Below, piece by piece: positions 39,301-51,795 of a DNA stretch of 64,000 bases. Source of the stretch: Motacilla alba alba (lineage: Eukaryota > Chordata > Aves > Passeriformes > Motacillidae); the NCBI RefSeq assembly GCF_015832195.1, contig NC_052018.1:62247666-62311665 (forward strand), written 5' to 3'. The notes beneath the pieces were generated by a model that ran no database searches, was not told the origin of the DNA, and saw nothing but the letters and a program-made list of their open reading frames with translations. How positions within the stretch are numbered: the stretch's first letter is position 1; each line of letters begins with the position of its first letter. The position numbers and the translations under genes are program-made.

Positions 39301-42299
39301 ATCAAAATCTGTGGTGCTGGGGAAGGGAATCTCTGAAGAAATACTTATTTGCCTTTAACAGCTGAATGCTTGCAACAAATTCCAGTGTGATCATTGGCTT
39401 GTTTGTGAATGCCATAACACAGGTTATGAACCTGCATTTGAAGGCAAGTGTAGCATTTAAAGTAATGCCATATGGAAATGGATGTACTGTGTTTGAATGT
39501 TTATGAAGCAAATAACAAATTTGCATCAACACTTCCTAAATTTTTTACTTTGCCTCTATCTTAAAATACAATTTTAAGTACAACAGTAATTAGTTAAGCA
39601 CATTAACTTAGTAAAAACTGAAAAGGTATGTGCAAATCTCTCATTCTGGACAATCAAGTCAATCAATGGTGTAATCCACTATGAAAATTATTTGAAGAAT
39701 AAGTGAATTGTGTTGGTATAGTTTCCCCTCCTACTTCCAGCCCCTCTAACATTCCACTACTGTGAGACTTCAAATATATAAAATTTAATTTTCAGCTAGA
39801 CCTTGCCAGAGAGAAATATTAATTACATTAAAAACTTTAATTTCTTTTACACTTACAAGAATGAAGCACGTATTCCCACAGAGAATAAAACCAGAAGCTC
39901 ACAGTATTGAAATAAGCATACATGTCTCCCCAAACACTTATAGCAATAAAGATGTAGGCAGTTACATTTTTGACATTTGTTTTATTTTAGAATGTGGGCT
40001 AATTTTTCCTTTCTTCCATCCACTTCTGTGTGGAAATTCTTGTGTGAGATGTGCTTTCCATATAAAGTCCTTTTACTGGGCACTGCCAGAGCATAGCTGG
40101 AAAAACGGATGACTAGGAGTAGTCTTCCTAAATTTTCTATCATTTTATATTTTGCATGTACTTTAAGTTTGTAATTTACATTGCATCTTCATGAACAATA
40201 TCTGCTGCGGTTGTTTTAGTAATGACATATGATGAGCCTTTGCTTCTGTTAGCAAGTCTAACAAGCGAATGGGAGTCTCATGGGAGGAGTTCTAGCAGAC
40301 AAAGAAAAAACTGTTCTATATTTTCAAACATATCTGAGGTTACCAGGTGTCAAACACTGGAGATAAATGGCATCCGAAATGATATTACATTAAAGTCACA
40401 AAACATAGAAAATAAACAATCTGAATTGCACTCAACAAAAACATCAGATTTAGTATTTTTTAGAGTGGAGGGAAGTCCCCTAGTGACAAAAAGTGCCAAT
40501 CAGCTATCCTTATCAAAATGACTACTTCACTATAGAGATGCCAAAGATTCCTCAAGGCATGATAAATTTCCTTCAGGAGATCAGGATGCACAAAGAGTAG
40601 ACATTAATACATGTGCTCTGGTAATCTCCTGGGAAGCCCAAGGAGTCGCGTGATGATTGCTTTATGCCAAATCCCAGAAAAAATTACTTAGTGAGTCTTC
40701 AAATGTTACCAAGTGCTTGACAGGTCCTACTATAAACAGAGCCACTCAGTTCAGCAGTAGACATGGTGGCTACTTTTGTACTTTTTGTCAAAGTTCCTGG
40801 TTTTCTGAGTATTTTGAAGTAGCCACCCAGTGAGACCTGGTCAGCAGGACCTTTGCTTTGGAGTGATGATGAAGAAACCTACCAAGATGCAGACTGATAA
40901 AGCATACTATCCTTGCAAAGTACTTCAGCCACTGGATGCCAAATTTTCAAGAAACTACTTTAAATCTTAGTCTTAATAGAGAGTTTCAGAAAAATGGCTG
41001 AAAAAATGTCAGTATAAAGATTATGAGATTAGAATCTCCACTCTGGAGAGCTATCAGCATACCACACCTGGATCCATTAATGCCATTGCTATTGTTCTTG
41101 TATTTTACTCAACAGCAAGCAAAGCTTTCTGAACACAGCAAACACTTATGTACATGAGCACTCTTACTGCCTCACTAAGACCATTAAAATGGATGGAGTT
41201 ACTCAGGCAAGTGTAGGATGAAGGCCAGATGTGTGTGGTTTCTATTACCAAAAGCTGTTGAGCTCAAGTGCAGCAGTTATGAGTACCTGCATGCCTGTTT
41301 TACAAATACAGATTTAGTATTGACACTGATTGAAGTATTTTTCCCAGGACTGTGCAGGTACACTTGATTAACTTCAGCACAAAAGAAATATTGCTGTTTT
41401 TTGCAACAGCTTACAGAGATTTCAGTATGGGCTCATTCCTGCAAAGCTGAATTCACACTAAGAAATATGGACTCTATCTTGAGCAGTGTAGTTTCTTAAC
41501 AATATGCTATACATATCAATCTTTGAAAAGCTTTTCATATTGCAAATTGAAAAGGTGTTTGCATTGAGAAGTATGCCAGCTGTGGGTATTCTTTCACCAT
41601 CACATGCAAACACATATTAAGTATTGAATTAATACAATGTATAAATATCTCTTCATTCTACCCCACACTCACTATTATTTACAAAAATGCTTACAATGCA
41701 TTGTAGCAAACATTAGGCCCAATACAGATAAAATTATGTGGAAAACATTTTCCCATTGGAAAACACTGGAAGAAACCAGGTCATCAGTCTGCAAGATGTC
41801 TCAAGTTCTGCAATACCTTTCTCAAAAGTAACATCTCCAGGTATTTTGGAAGATGGACCATTACTCAGGGTTTAGCAAAAGCCAGAAAAACCTTCCCAAA
41901 AGCCCCTGACAAACCGAAATTTTAACTCTAGAATAATTTCAGTCTTGCAATCCAATCCACAAATTTATCAAGATGTCTTAAAATAAATGTTTCATCATTA
42001 ATACCTTGAGGAAGCCATTCTGTACCCATGGTTAATATTTTTTGAATAAATAAGATATGCATAATCTCAGTAGCCTTTCTTTGCATCTTGTACTGGTAAA
42101 TAACTTTCATCAACAATGATCAGAATCAAACCAGTAAGTGACAATGTACTTTTTGCACTGACGCAATCTCCTCCAATGCATACTAAATGCACATTATGAA
42201 CAACATTGTTTCTGCTTCCAGTATCCTAATTTTTATTTAAAAAACACTGTCTTGTTAGAACCTAAGTGAATTAATTTGTTTTGTGTTTTCAGTTTCACT
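36313..42299. other. Intergenic DNA, no gene recognised
   Basis: AT-rich stretch without recognised exons, RNA genes or well-preserved transposons. The 99-codon plus frame at 40222-40521 has no family resemblance, a composition typical of AT-rich non-coding DNA and no splice or promoter context. Confidence 0.55.
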
Positions 42300-42600
42300 C
42301 CATTCTAATCCTTCAGTTAAAATCACAGGATTTTCCCCAGTTCTCTGCAGGTCGTGCAACACTTCCCAACTTCATCTCATCCACAAATTACATCTGACTT
42401 AGATGGTGACCTCAACCTAAGTCACTGATATGTGAAACAGGATGTGTCCTTAGGCTGATCGCTCTCCATTTCCATTCTGAAAATGATCTGGAATTTACTG
42501 CAATCTCTTTTTTCACCAGCTTTAATCTGTTTTTTAATTCTCACGTTAATCTATTTCCATTCGAGTATTTTTAGAGCCTTATGTCAAGCATTATTTCATT
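42300..42600 (-). repeat. Old CR1/L3-like LINE fragment
   Basis: The plus strand carries a diverged version of the antisense CR1-clade block 'catctgcaaa...gatcattgat', seen here as 'catccacaaattacatctg' and 'gtcactgatatgtgaaacag'. A T-rich stretch about fixing a lower size estimate follows. The match is weak, by eye, and indicates an old insertion if real. Confidence 0.35.
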
Positions 42601-43059
42601 TTAAGTAAATTAAATTAATTGCATTCATTTTCTAAAAATGACGTGTCCCATACCACTTGGGATGAGGGGAAGAATGAAAGGACAAAGAGGAAATATACTA
42701 TATGCTACCATACCCATATTTGAACTTCCAAGGCTTTTGTTCACCGTCTGAAGTAATCTCTTTCTTAGTCTTGTGGTTAAATTAGCAGGTTTAAAGTTGA
42801 TCACAGCTATTTTTTTAATACATTTGTTTAATTCCATTAAAGGTTCTTATTACTGCATTTATACTTATTTCAGTATTGTAAAAAGGAGGTTATTTTGGAC
42901 CTCTGATAAATTCAATATTTTAAGACTTGCATTAGATGCCACTACTTTATATATTCCTGCCTGTCATTTACAACTATAATGTTTCTATATCTCAAATCTT
43001 CTAATTTCTGCCCATTGTTCCCCAAATTATCCTACCACGTTTTTTTGTTTCTTTATGTA

Positions 43060-43170
43060 CAGGGTTGACCTTGGTGGGACATCAGGTGCCCACCAAGCTA
43101 CTCTATCACTCCCATTCCCAGAGGGACAGGGGAGAGAAAACAAGATGGAAAACTAGTGGGTTGACATAAG
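43060..43170. mobile_element. Probable endogenous retrovirus fragment
   Basis: The segment with 'ggttgaccttggtgggac', 'aggtgcccaccaagct' and 'ctctatcactccc', then 'gacaggggagagaaaa' and 'gtgggttgacataaggc', resembles a block I recognise from repeated avian endogenous-retrovirus sequences. No LTR pair and no gag, pol or env frame accompanies it, so it is a short, non-coding remnant. The family is not assigned and the call rests on recall. Confidence 0.45.
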
Positions 43171-43247
43171 GCAAGAAAAACCCAAAAAAAACAACCCAAA
43201 CCAAAACCAAAACCAAAAAAAAAAACAAAAACCCACCAAAAAAACAC
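43171..43247. repeat. A-rich low-complexity tract (ACC/AAAAC-like)
   Basis: About 75 bases of almost only A and C on the plus strand, with repeated 'aaaacc' units and an 11-base A-run, directly after the retroviral fragment. It may be the diverged continuation of that element or an independent simple repeat. Confidence 0.75.
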
Positions 43248-43373
43248 CTTCTCTGCCTCGCCTAGAAATTCTATTTATTGGGGAACTTATTATAATGATC
43301 AGCCCTTGTCCTCTTGTTACTTGTCAGAATCACAAAAATCCTGACTATATTAGTAAGTGTTAAATCTAAATAA

Positions 43374-43470
43374 ACCCATTTTACAGATGGGCTAATTGAG
43401 GCAAAGGAAAGTTTACAATTGCATCAACTACTTAGCTGGAGGTCTCCAAACTTCTACAGATTAGTTTGTT
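43374..43470 (-). repeat. MIR-like ancient SINE fragment
   Basis: 'cattttacagatgggctaat' followed by 'tgaggcaaaggaaag' and 'acttagctgg' follows the order of the antisense MIR core (ttttacagatg, aaactgaggca, acttag/agctgg). Later parts are lost. The call is by eye. Confidence 0.5.
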
Positions 43471-43680
43471 GGGCTCTGACTTGTGAAATAGCTCTGAGTT
43501 AATTTCCATATATCCTTCTTTAGATGCTGTAGTCATACTGCTGCCAAAGAGACTCTGAAGCTCTTCAAAGAAGGGAAGTACAATGACTACCTCTTTCTTT
43601 ACAGCAGATACCAGCTAAATCTAGACCAGATAATCTTTGCAAATTACCCAAGAATGCCTAAACATGCAGGCTATCACTCA

Positions 43681-43734
43681 GACTTAGCATTGTATTAAAC
43701 TACAGCAGACTCAGCATTGTATTAAACTACAGCA
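43681..43734. repeat. 27-bp tandem duplication
   Basis: Two adjacent 27-base units (43681-43707 and 43708-43734), each containing 'agcattgtattaaactacag', differ at one base. This is a recent local duplication in intergenic DNA. Confidence 0.95.
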
Positions 43735-46700
43735 ACCTCCTCCCAGCTATGGGAACACCACAAATTGAACACAGGCACTGAAAATGTGGAGGCAAATCAA
43801 AACAGGAAGGAAAGCACAAAATCAGTAGATAGCATTTTAAGGCAAACAGACCTCTGTAGTTCTCTGCAGATACCAGGCAGTAACTTATGCAACCTCCCAA
43901 GTTCTCCAAAACGGCATATCAAGTCAATTTTAATTACTAAATAAATATGACATATTTAATAAGCATAGATTCTTAGGATGAGAGGATCTGCTCTCCATTT
44001 TCAGAATGCTGTCAACTTGTATTTTTTTGCTTCCCTTTTACAGCTAAACTTAAGACTCTGCTGTTTCGTCAACGAGGTTAGCATTCTCCTGTGCTGTAAC
44101 TCACATTTGTTCCAGTCTGCATTAAAAAAAGTTATGTTTTTTTTTTCCTGTCATTCTACTGCTCCTTTTCACCTCTTCTATCCCCCCATCATCTTCTGCC
44201 TTAAGAGCCAGCATTTTTTCTCATCAATTTCAAAGTTCTAAAGAAATTAGACAACCTCATTCCAGTCATTGTCCCGTTCCCATTCCACGTGGGATTTTAA
44301 GTATTTCTTCTGCAATCACTTCTGTGCCCGCTCTCATTCTGTGAAGAATGATATTTCTTTTTCTCTCCTGGCATATGCCTTCCCTCTTTCAAGTTTGTTT
44401 TCAATGCTCTTATAAATAAGTTTCCTATTCTGAGATCATTTAGGGCATTACAACAGTGTCTATAATCAGACTGTTCCAATGCTCTTGTAAGCCAAGGAGA
44501 GCTCTGCTGGCAGCACTAATACTCATTTCTTGATTGATAGCGAAATATCTAATGGAAATTCATGTTTTGTCCAGTTCTCTTGTTACTACAGCTGTGCACT
44601 GAAGGTGATGATGCAGTAAGAAAAAAAGTATTGTTCCTTTTCCCAACAAACTTGGTTAAAATTCCAATGTTTAAAAATAGATACTGAGGTGATTGTGAAA
44701 AACAGTTGCTGTCAGTACCAGGATGCTTTGGTGGTTTAGAAACTTGGCATAAAAGTCTAGGTTTTCCTAGCCCAGATATCCTGGCTCAGGCTCCAATTCC
44801 ATAAACCGCACGACAAAGGATATTGTAAAAGTACGCAAGAATTACACTTTATATAAGCATGGGCACTTTCCAATCTCAACCAAAACATTAGCACAAAGAC
44901 TTTACAATAACAGAAATGACATTTGATCTTTTGTAAATTTAACTTCCTCTGAATTTGTGTTCTCATTCTTTTTGTATTGGGCTCCTATTTTACAGTTGAC
45001 ATGAAAAAGAAGAAAACCACAGATCATTAATTTGGAATACCACACAATTAAATGCCAACTTTTGGCCCTATGCTAGTACATCTAACACCTCACATTAAGA
45101 ACAACATTTGTCAGCAGTATCTATATATTTGTATCTAATGTTTTTTCAATACTAGCAAACAAGATAATAATTGTTTTTTGAAAGGCATTCCTATAGCTCA
45201 CCATTGAATTTGCATGCATTGTATTGTACATGCACTGATATGTCTGTACACAAACCACCTCCACCCCCCAATTCTGCTTCAGGAAAGAAGTTTCTGTGCT
45301 GTTAGTTTCTCATAGCTCAGTATTATACAGTCTCAAATATTACTGTTACAATCACATTCTGGAATGTGATCATACTTAAGCTTGTGCTTCTGAAACGTCA
45401 CTTACAAAGGACACTGTTAAATATTCCACCTGAAATTACTTCAGAAATTTGAGAACACTGCCTCCAGTATTAGTAAATCCAACTCATTTGAAAAAATCTT
45501 CACCATTTCATAAAGGATGACCTCCTATGCAATGCACTTTTTAAAGACTTCTGTAGGAATCCTGAAGTATAATATGGAACTTTCCCAGGAGAGAAATGAA
45601 AATAGAAATAACTGCAAAACCAAAGTTTTTTAAGTAACAAACACTGAACAGACTGACTAAAATTCTAGCTTACATAAGTAGCAAAACTGAACATGGTATA
45701 CCCGATAAAAATCTGACAGAGGCCTCCTTCTCCTTTCTTAAGCAAGACTTAGAAGATTGAGAACTCACAATCCAAAGGAGAATGGCCAACAAGTATGTAG
45801 GTGGCAGTCAGACTGAAAAGAAGATTTGTTAACTGCAGCGTGGAACAAAATCAGCACTCTATTTAATACTGAACTTGTGTGGGGAAGCAGTTGAGAGAAG
45901 CTATGTGTTGATACTTTATCATTCAGAATGCCTGTAAAATGAATCAGTCAACACTTAAAAACTCACATAACATTTAACAATGGGGCCATAAATTTCAGTG
46001 TCTGTCACAAATTCCAATTTGGAATAGTTATAGCATATGTACCTACATTCTCCTGACATTTTCAAATATGTACACTGTTTGAACTGTTCTCCAACACTGA
46101 TTTGTACTTTTGGGCTATCTCCTGTATTTAAAGCTGTCTCAAAGCCTATACTTAATGGAATGGAAATGCTTTGCTATAATTTACTTTAGGCATCAGTTTA
46201 GATGACAAATATTCCGTCTGTTACATCAAAAATTAGCAGCTTAATGATGGGGTTTAAAACATCTTTTTATGAGCTGTTACAAAATTTCTCAATTAAGAAA
46301 TAAATGATTACAGCAAAATCATTTTATGGAAAATAAATTCAATAGGTTATGTTAGGTATTGTGGTCTGGAGGTTGGTATTAGGATATGTTCCATTTTACA
46401 TGAAATTTTATACAGTAAATCTTTTAACACTAATTTATTTTCAGAAAGAATGTCTTGCTAGCTTCTCTAAGAAATTCTCAAACTTTTGTATTACAGTTTC
46501 CATCTCCATTCTGCTCAGAAACATTTACTTTAATTTCTTTCTAGGCAGAAGAAAGATAGCATATGTGCAAAAGATCATTCAAACACACTGCTTATGGCTT
46601 TTACATTGCTTATCACTTTTTTACTGATGATTCCCTGGTTTCATAGAGGAACCAAAAGGTACAATATAATCATGGCCAACAGAAAATATTTTATACACTT

Positions 46701-47388
46701 TAAGAAATACTTAAATTTTCATTTTCAAGCATAGTTACGTATTCCATTTCAGATAATTCAATTACAAAAAAACCCAACAACTTTAATTGAAAAGCTTCAA
46801 ATCAATACAACATTATATCATAGCTTACTTATTTTTGCATGTAATACAAAAGCCTCAAAGTTCTTTTTATTATTTTATAAATAGAAATAGGAAAACTGAA
46901 TATTTTACTACAACTTCTGATGACTGAAGCTGGTTTTAAAAACAGTAGTATGATCCTGAAATGAAAGAAACTTCTGACTATTTTATAGCAATGCTAGAGT
47001 GTAAACCAACAACTATATATGCAGAAGACTTGGCAGTAATTCAGTGTGATACTGAAGTGAGAGATCTATCTTGGACGAAACACTGTACAAAATATACTTA
47101 CTGCTCAGGTCTGTACAGCATTACTGTCAAAAAAGTTTCACATAGTTTCATTCTGAATTTCCCCAAATGACAATAATCTAACCCAAGTCACTGTCCAGAT
47201 TAGCATGCTCTACCATATCAGAAAGCAACACAAAAAATACCACATTTTTATCTTTTAAGTCTCAGTCAACTAAAGTGCTTAAGCATAGGTTTTTAAGTTT
47301 CATATTATCTGTGTGAAATCTGCTGTCAAAGACACTACACACTTTAAGGGATACAACCAGCTAAACTTTAATGCATGCTTATGTTTCT
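43735..47388. other. Intergenic DNA 3' of VTA1, no gene recognised
   Basis: AT-rich, with no recognised exon, RNA gene or transposon. Frames of 60-92 codons are scattered on both strands and look random. If VTA1 transcripts use a polyadenylation site further from the stop codon than 47389, part of this stretch would be 3' UTR. Confidence 0.5.
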
Positions 47389-47394
47389 TTTATT
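47389..47394 (-). terminator. VTA1: Candidate VTA1 polyadenylation signal AATAAA
   Basis: The minus strand reads AATAAA about 1.3 kb past the VTA1 stop codon. A GT-rich stretch ('aagtgtgtagtgtctttg' on the minus strand) lies about 40-60 bases beyond it, as expected of a downstream element. ATTAAA variants also occur near 47369 and 47695, so the true end is not certain. Confidence 0.3.
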
Positions 47395-48691
47395 TTCTTT
47401 TCCTTTCTTTTTGCTTTGAATATAAGACTCATTTTAGTCACTCCAAAGCAGTGCAGCTATAAATAACATGGATTTGATCCAGCAGCTTGGAAAGACAGAA
47501 AGATCAGATAAAATGTCATTAAAATTATTACATATATCAGACGTGCTTTATGGTGTACTCAATTATTACGTCACGCCAGTTAAAAGACTGTGTATTCTTT
47601 CTTTTAAACAGCATGGGGGGATTTTTAACAAAAAAGAGCTCTATAATTGCAGTGGTAGACCTCATAAAGACTCAAAATTCAGTTTCCAAGGTATTTTAAT
47701 TGAATCCCAAGTCCAAAAGTCTTCACAACAAAGCAGACAGGAAAAGTATTAGTTGGAAATACAAAGCTCTATGACACTAATAACAGAGACAAACCTATAG
47801 TGTTTTCATGGCTGAAAAACGAGCTTTTATCCAGCCTCTTAAAAAGATGGAACAGTTTTGTTCTTTCAGTAATTCTTCCTGAAAGCTCCAATTATTTAGA
47901 ATCTCTGCGTCCAGTTTTGGGATCATTGTTGATAAATATTAGTATTTTCTCTTAATTACCCATACAGATATATAAAATTTTAAGTGCTCACACAGAAGGA
48001 GCAAGAACCAATAATCAAGAATACATGTAGTAGTCCATACCCCTGTGGGGGATTAAATTGGAACACCATCAAAATTATTCCCTCTGAAGTATCAAGAGAA
48101 GTTTTTTCCAGAACATTTTCAAACGAAATACAAATGTCCTCAAGACTCCCTCAGCTTAGACTTATGTCTCAGATAATACAAATACTGAAGTAATTTACTT
48201 ATAGAAAAGTCCTTCCCAGTGTGGACCTGTCAGCCTTCTCACATTCAGCCTCTCATTTCAGGAGGAAAGCACTAATCTTAGTTACCATTTTAAAGCTATT
48301 ATACCTATTAAATAATTGTTTGCAATAATAAAACAGGAGTAAGAATTTTAACAAAACATCCTAATTCTCAAGTTTTTTACAGTGAGCGTTTTCCAATTCT
48401 GATAATTCAAATACTGCAAATGAATGCTAACTCTTGAGTGGTGTTCACAGTAGTTTCTGTAATATTTTGCATACATCAAGCCACTGCATTCATGTTTCAA
48501 GCTCCACTGTCTTTAAAATGAAAACAGAGATTCCTACTGTACCATTAACTGCTAATCTGGAACTGAAACAGTGGTTTCATAGTCATGAGTGATAGGATTG
48601 AGAATTTCTGTGTAACGCCACTTCCCTAACAGGTACAGTAATAAACTGTTAGTTCTTTAGGTGAAAGACATGAATCTGTTGGATTAAAGCT
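47395..48691 (-). other. VTA1: Presumed VTA1 3' UTR
   Basis: Sequence between the VTA1 stop codon and the candidate AATAAA. It is AT-rich and non-coding. Its extent is inferred only from the position of the candidate signal. Confidence 0.35.
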
Positions 48692-48837
48692 TCATTCTCT
48701 GCCTGTAATGAGTAACTTGAGGGCCTTCTGTAGATTTTGCACAGCAGTGCTCACATCTTCATACTGCAACGCACTGCCAGCATATTTGCAATATTTTTGA
48801 GCTCTGGCAAAGTCCTCTGGAGTCAAGCGGACTTCTC
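48692..48837 (-). CDS. VTA1: VTA1 (LIP5) terminal coding exon: VSL domain and stop
   Basis: This exon encodes the last 47 residues and TGA stop (48692-48694) of VTA1/LIP5, the ESCRT cofactor that dimerises and stimulates the AAA ATPase VPS4 to recycle ESCRT-III at endosomes. It begins after 'ttttttgcag'-type acceptor bases with two bases completing a Gly codon. It then reads EVRLTPEDFARAQKYCKYAG, SALQYEDVSTAVQNLQKALK and LLITGRE-stop. As I recall the human protein, this differs from it only by conservative changes. The two predicted helices form the C-terminal VSL domain that binds VPS4. The stop position fits the family. The preceding coding exon is at 55915-55995, leaving an intron of about 7 kb. 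Confidence 0.97.
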
Positions 48838-49634
48838 CTGCAAAAACATAAATATTACAGTTACTACAAAGGAAATCTGACCTAAGCCTCCTTTCTTATG
48901 ACTTTTATATTTTACTGATGTTTTGTTTGTGGTGATATTATGAAAATCAGGCTAATATTTGTGGTAGTATTATAAAGACCAAGCTACCAAGTATTTCTTC
49001 TGTTCTGTTCTCTTTTCTTTCCATTCATATAAAGCTTAACTTCTTTGCTATTGAAAAATGTGAGGACCTTTCTAAACACTGGTATTTGCATGACCCAGTG
49101 CCTTTCAAAAGTAAGCCAATACCTTTGAGAAAGATCTGCTCTTCATCTAAGACAGCAAAGGAGAGCTTTTATATGACATTAAGTTAGCTGTAATCGTGTT
49201 ACAACCTTCAAGAAACAAGGACAGCGCTTTTGGTGTTTACAGCATAATTACTCTGCTTTCTTCAGAAACAATACATAGTTAGAAACTGTTCCTTCTCAAC
49301 TAGAATAACTTTTCAGAATGTAGAAGCATTTTTTTCACACATTTTATGTTTCTGTTTTTCCAAATAATTTTTGTAACACTGGAAAACACTAGCAAAAAAT
49401 ATTCCCATAATATAGTATAAACCATAGTATGTTACTTATTAATCAGAGTACTCTTGAAGTAAGTTAAAACTTCAGGAATTCTCTTGTGCTCAAACACATG
49501 CATTCAGCCTTGGAGAAGACATAGTAGGGACTTAAGCCCTAAATGGCAGAAGATTTTATATGTGAATAGTATCACTGATGTGGGTGTAAAATAAAGCCAA
49601 ACTGTGTTACTGTACCTCCTTCCACCCACAAATT

Positions 49635-49675
49635 CACTGTGAGTTTTAAGGCTAATCCCACTGTGAGTTTTAAGG
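49635..49675. repeat. 17-bp direct duplication
   Basis: 'cactgtgagttttaagg' occurs at 49635-49651 and again, identical, at 49659-49675 (24-bp period). It is a local duplication within the last VTA1 intron. Confidence 0.9.
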
Positions 49676-51054
49676 TCACTCCAATAATGGACTAATTTAT
49701 ATATATCCAAATACAAACAAATTATAAAATCTTTACTCAGGTTCTTTCAAAACAACATGTAAATGATGGATTTTTATGGGCACAGACAAATAATTATATA
49801 AACCACTAAATATTATGCATATATTTAATAACTTCCCACACAGAAGCACTGAATAGCATATATAAGCACTGAATAGAGAAAATGTGCTTGTAAATGCACT
49901 GTACATTTTACATAAAATTTAGTTAAACGAAGATTTAGCTCTCTAAGTACATTTTAATCTTAAGCAACTACATGAACATACTTAAAAGCCATTTTTATGG
50001 TGCAATTTCCATTAGCTAAATTTTTTCTTTCAAAATAGAACTGTCGCTAGCAATACTGTGAGAATGTTTACTAAAGAATCTCCATTCTTATCAAAAAATG
50101 TCTATTATATTTGCTTTTCCTTCCACCAATCTTACTATTTAAGAACATCTTTTGAACAAATAAAAAAGAAAACCTGGGAATATTAAAAATCAGACTGGTC
50201 TGCTGGTTTCCAAAACAACCCTACCCAAATAAAATCCAAAAGCCAAGCACACTGAAGATTAATTTTATCAAGTTTTAAAATATACTCTAGATCTCCACTT
50301 ATTTTCCTTTCAATAAATAAATATAACCATTGAGGGACATAAAAACTTTGTGGGCTCATTATGATTGCAATGTATATTAATTTCATGCTTAGTAAGTGAA
50401 ACCACATTAAATGTCTTAAAATACATACACATGTGAGTAAATACACGTGAGGGAGTGCATAAACACAGGCACACACCTCAGGTATTTTGTAACTTCAGGA
50501 AAGTCACAGACTAAAAAGCAGCTGGGGTCAATCTGTGACCACATTTCTGAACATCTTTAAGAAATTAAAAAGACCAAGTTTCCCTCAAAGTAGCTTTGTG
50601 CTATGATGCCAAAAGAAACTACAAAATTATTCTTTAAAAACTGGCCAAGGCATCAGTCCAGTATTCAAATAATTCATTGGAAGCAAGCCTAAATTCACCC
50701 GCCTAATCTTATTTTTACAGTACGAGCTCTATTAATGTTTTGCTGGCATAAAGCCTTATTTATTATGAAATCTACCTCAGATGCTATTATGACACAACTT
50801 GAGGGAAAAAAATTATTCGTTTTAAATTTATAAACCAAAATTTATAGAGTAAGAGGGTTGATCTTTTGATGTGCTCAGTAGCCTGAGCTCCTATTGAAAT
50901 CGACACCTCACATCGGAAAAGCAAAATAGAAACAAACCAGCTCTGAAGTTTTACAAATAATGTAAAACTTAACTGCAATGACTGTACTTACATCAAAGGT
51001 ATAACCACAAAAGTTAGTAACCTACTTCAATTTACATATTCAAAGATTAAGCAG

Positions 51055-51795
51055 TTTTGGAGGAAATGCCCTGGGGGTCCTGGCGGACACCGATGTGCCC
51101 ATGAGCCAACAATCCACCCTTGTGGTGGAGAGTGACAATGGCATCCTGTCCTGCATTAGGAAGAGCACTGACAGCAGGTGGATGGAAGTGATCCTGCCCT
51201 TTTCAGCCACATCCTGAGTGCTGTGTCCACTTCTGGGCTCCTCAGCACAAGAGAGACAGACCGACGTGCTGGAGACAGTCCAGCAAAGGGCCACAAAGAT
51301 GACTAAGGGAATGGAGCATGAGAAGCGGCCAAGAAAGCTGGGACTGTTCAGCCTAGAGAAGAGAGAGCTCAGGGGGATCTTATATCAAGTACATAAACAC
51401 CTGAAGGGAGAGTATTAAAAGGACAGAGACAGGCTTTTTTAGTGATGCCCAGTGACAAGACTAGAGGCTGAAACACAGGAGGGGCTTGTCTAAAAATCAG
51501 GAAACAGTTTTTACTCTGAGGGTGACTAAGGTCTGGGACAGGTTGCCCAGAGAGCTTGTGGTGTCTGTCCCTAGAGAGATTCAAAACCTCTTTTTAGAAC
51601 TAGCAATGACATTTTTTTCTCAAACTTCTTCAGTGCAGGAAATTAAACCACAAGGAGGGTGCATGGGCAGAGGGAGACAAAAAGGACATGGTCCCGAGTG
51701 ACTGGTTTTACATGACCCTTCCTTGAGCAGAAGGGTTGGACTAGACCACCTCCTGAAGTCATTTCCAATCTCATGTATCCAGTGATTTTTGGCTC
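51055..51795 (+). mobile_element. CR1 LINE, 5'-truncated, in a VTA1 intron
   Basis: About 740 bp of CR1 in plus orientation. In order there are the ORF2 end ('ctgggggtcctggcggacac', 'ctgcattaggaagagcactg', 'gccacaaagatgactaaggg', 'gggactgttcagcctagaga'), the 3' region ('gacaggttgcccagagagct') and the 3' end ('gggttggactagaccacctc', ending near 'catgtatccagtgattt'). Stops and indels break the reverse-transcriptase frame, so the copy is dead. It is antisense to VTA1. Confidence 0.95.

Noticed and set aside
40222..40521. 99-codon plus-strand frame
   Set aside because: Composition like AT-rich non-coding DNA, no homologue recognised, no promoter or splice context.
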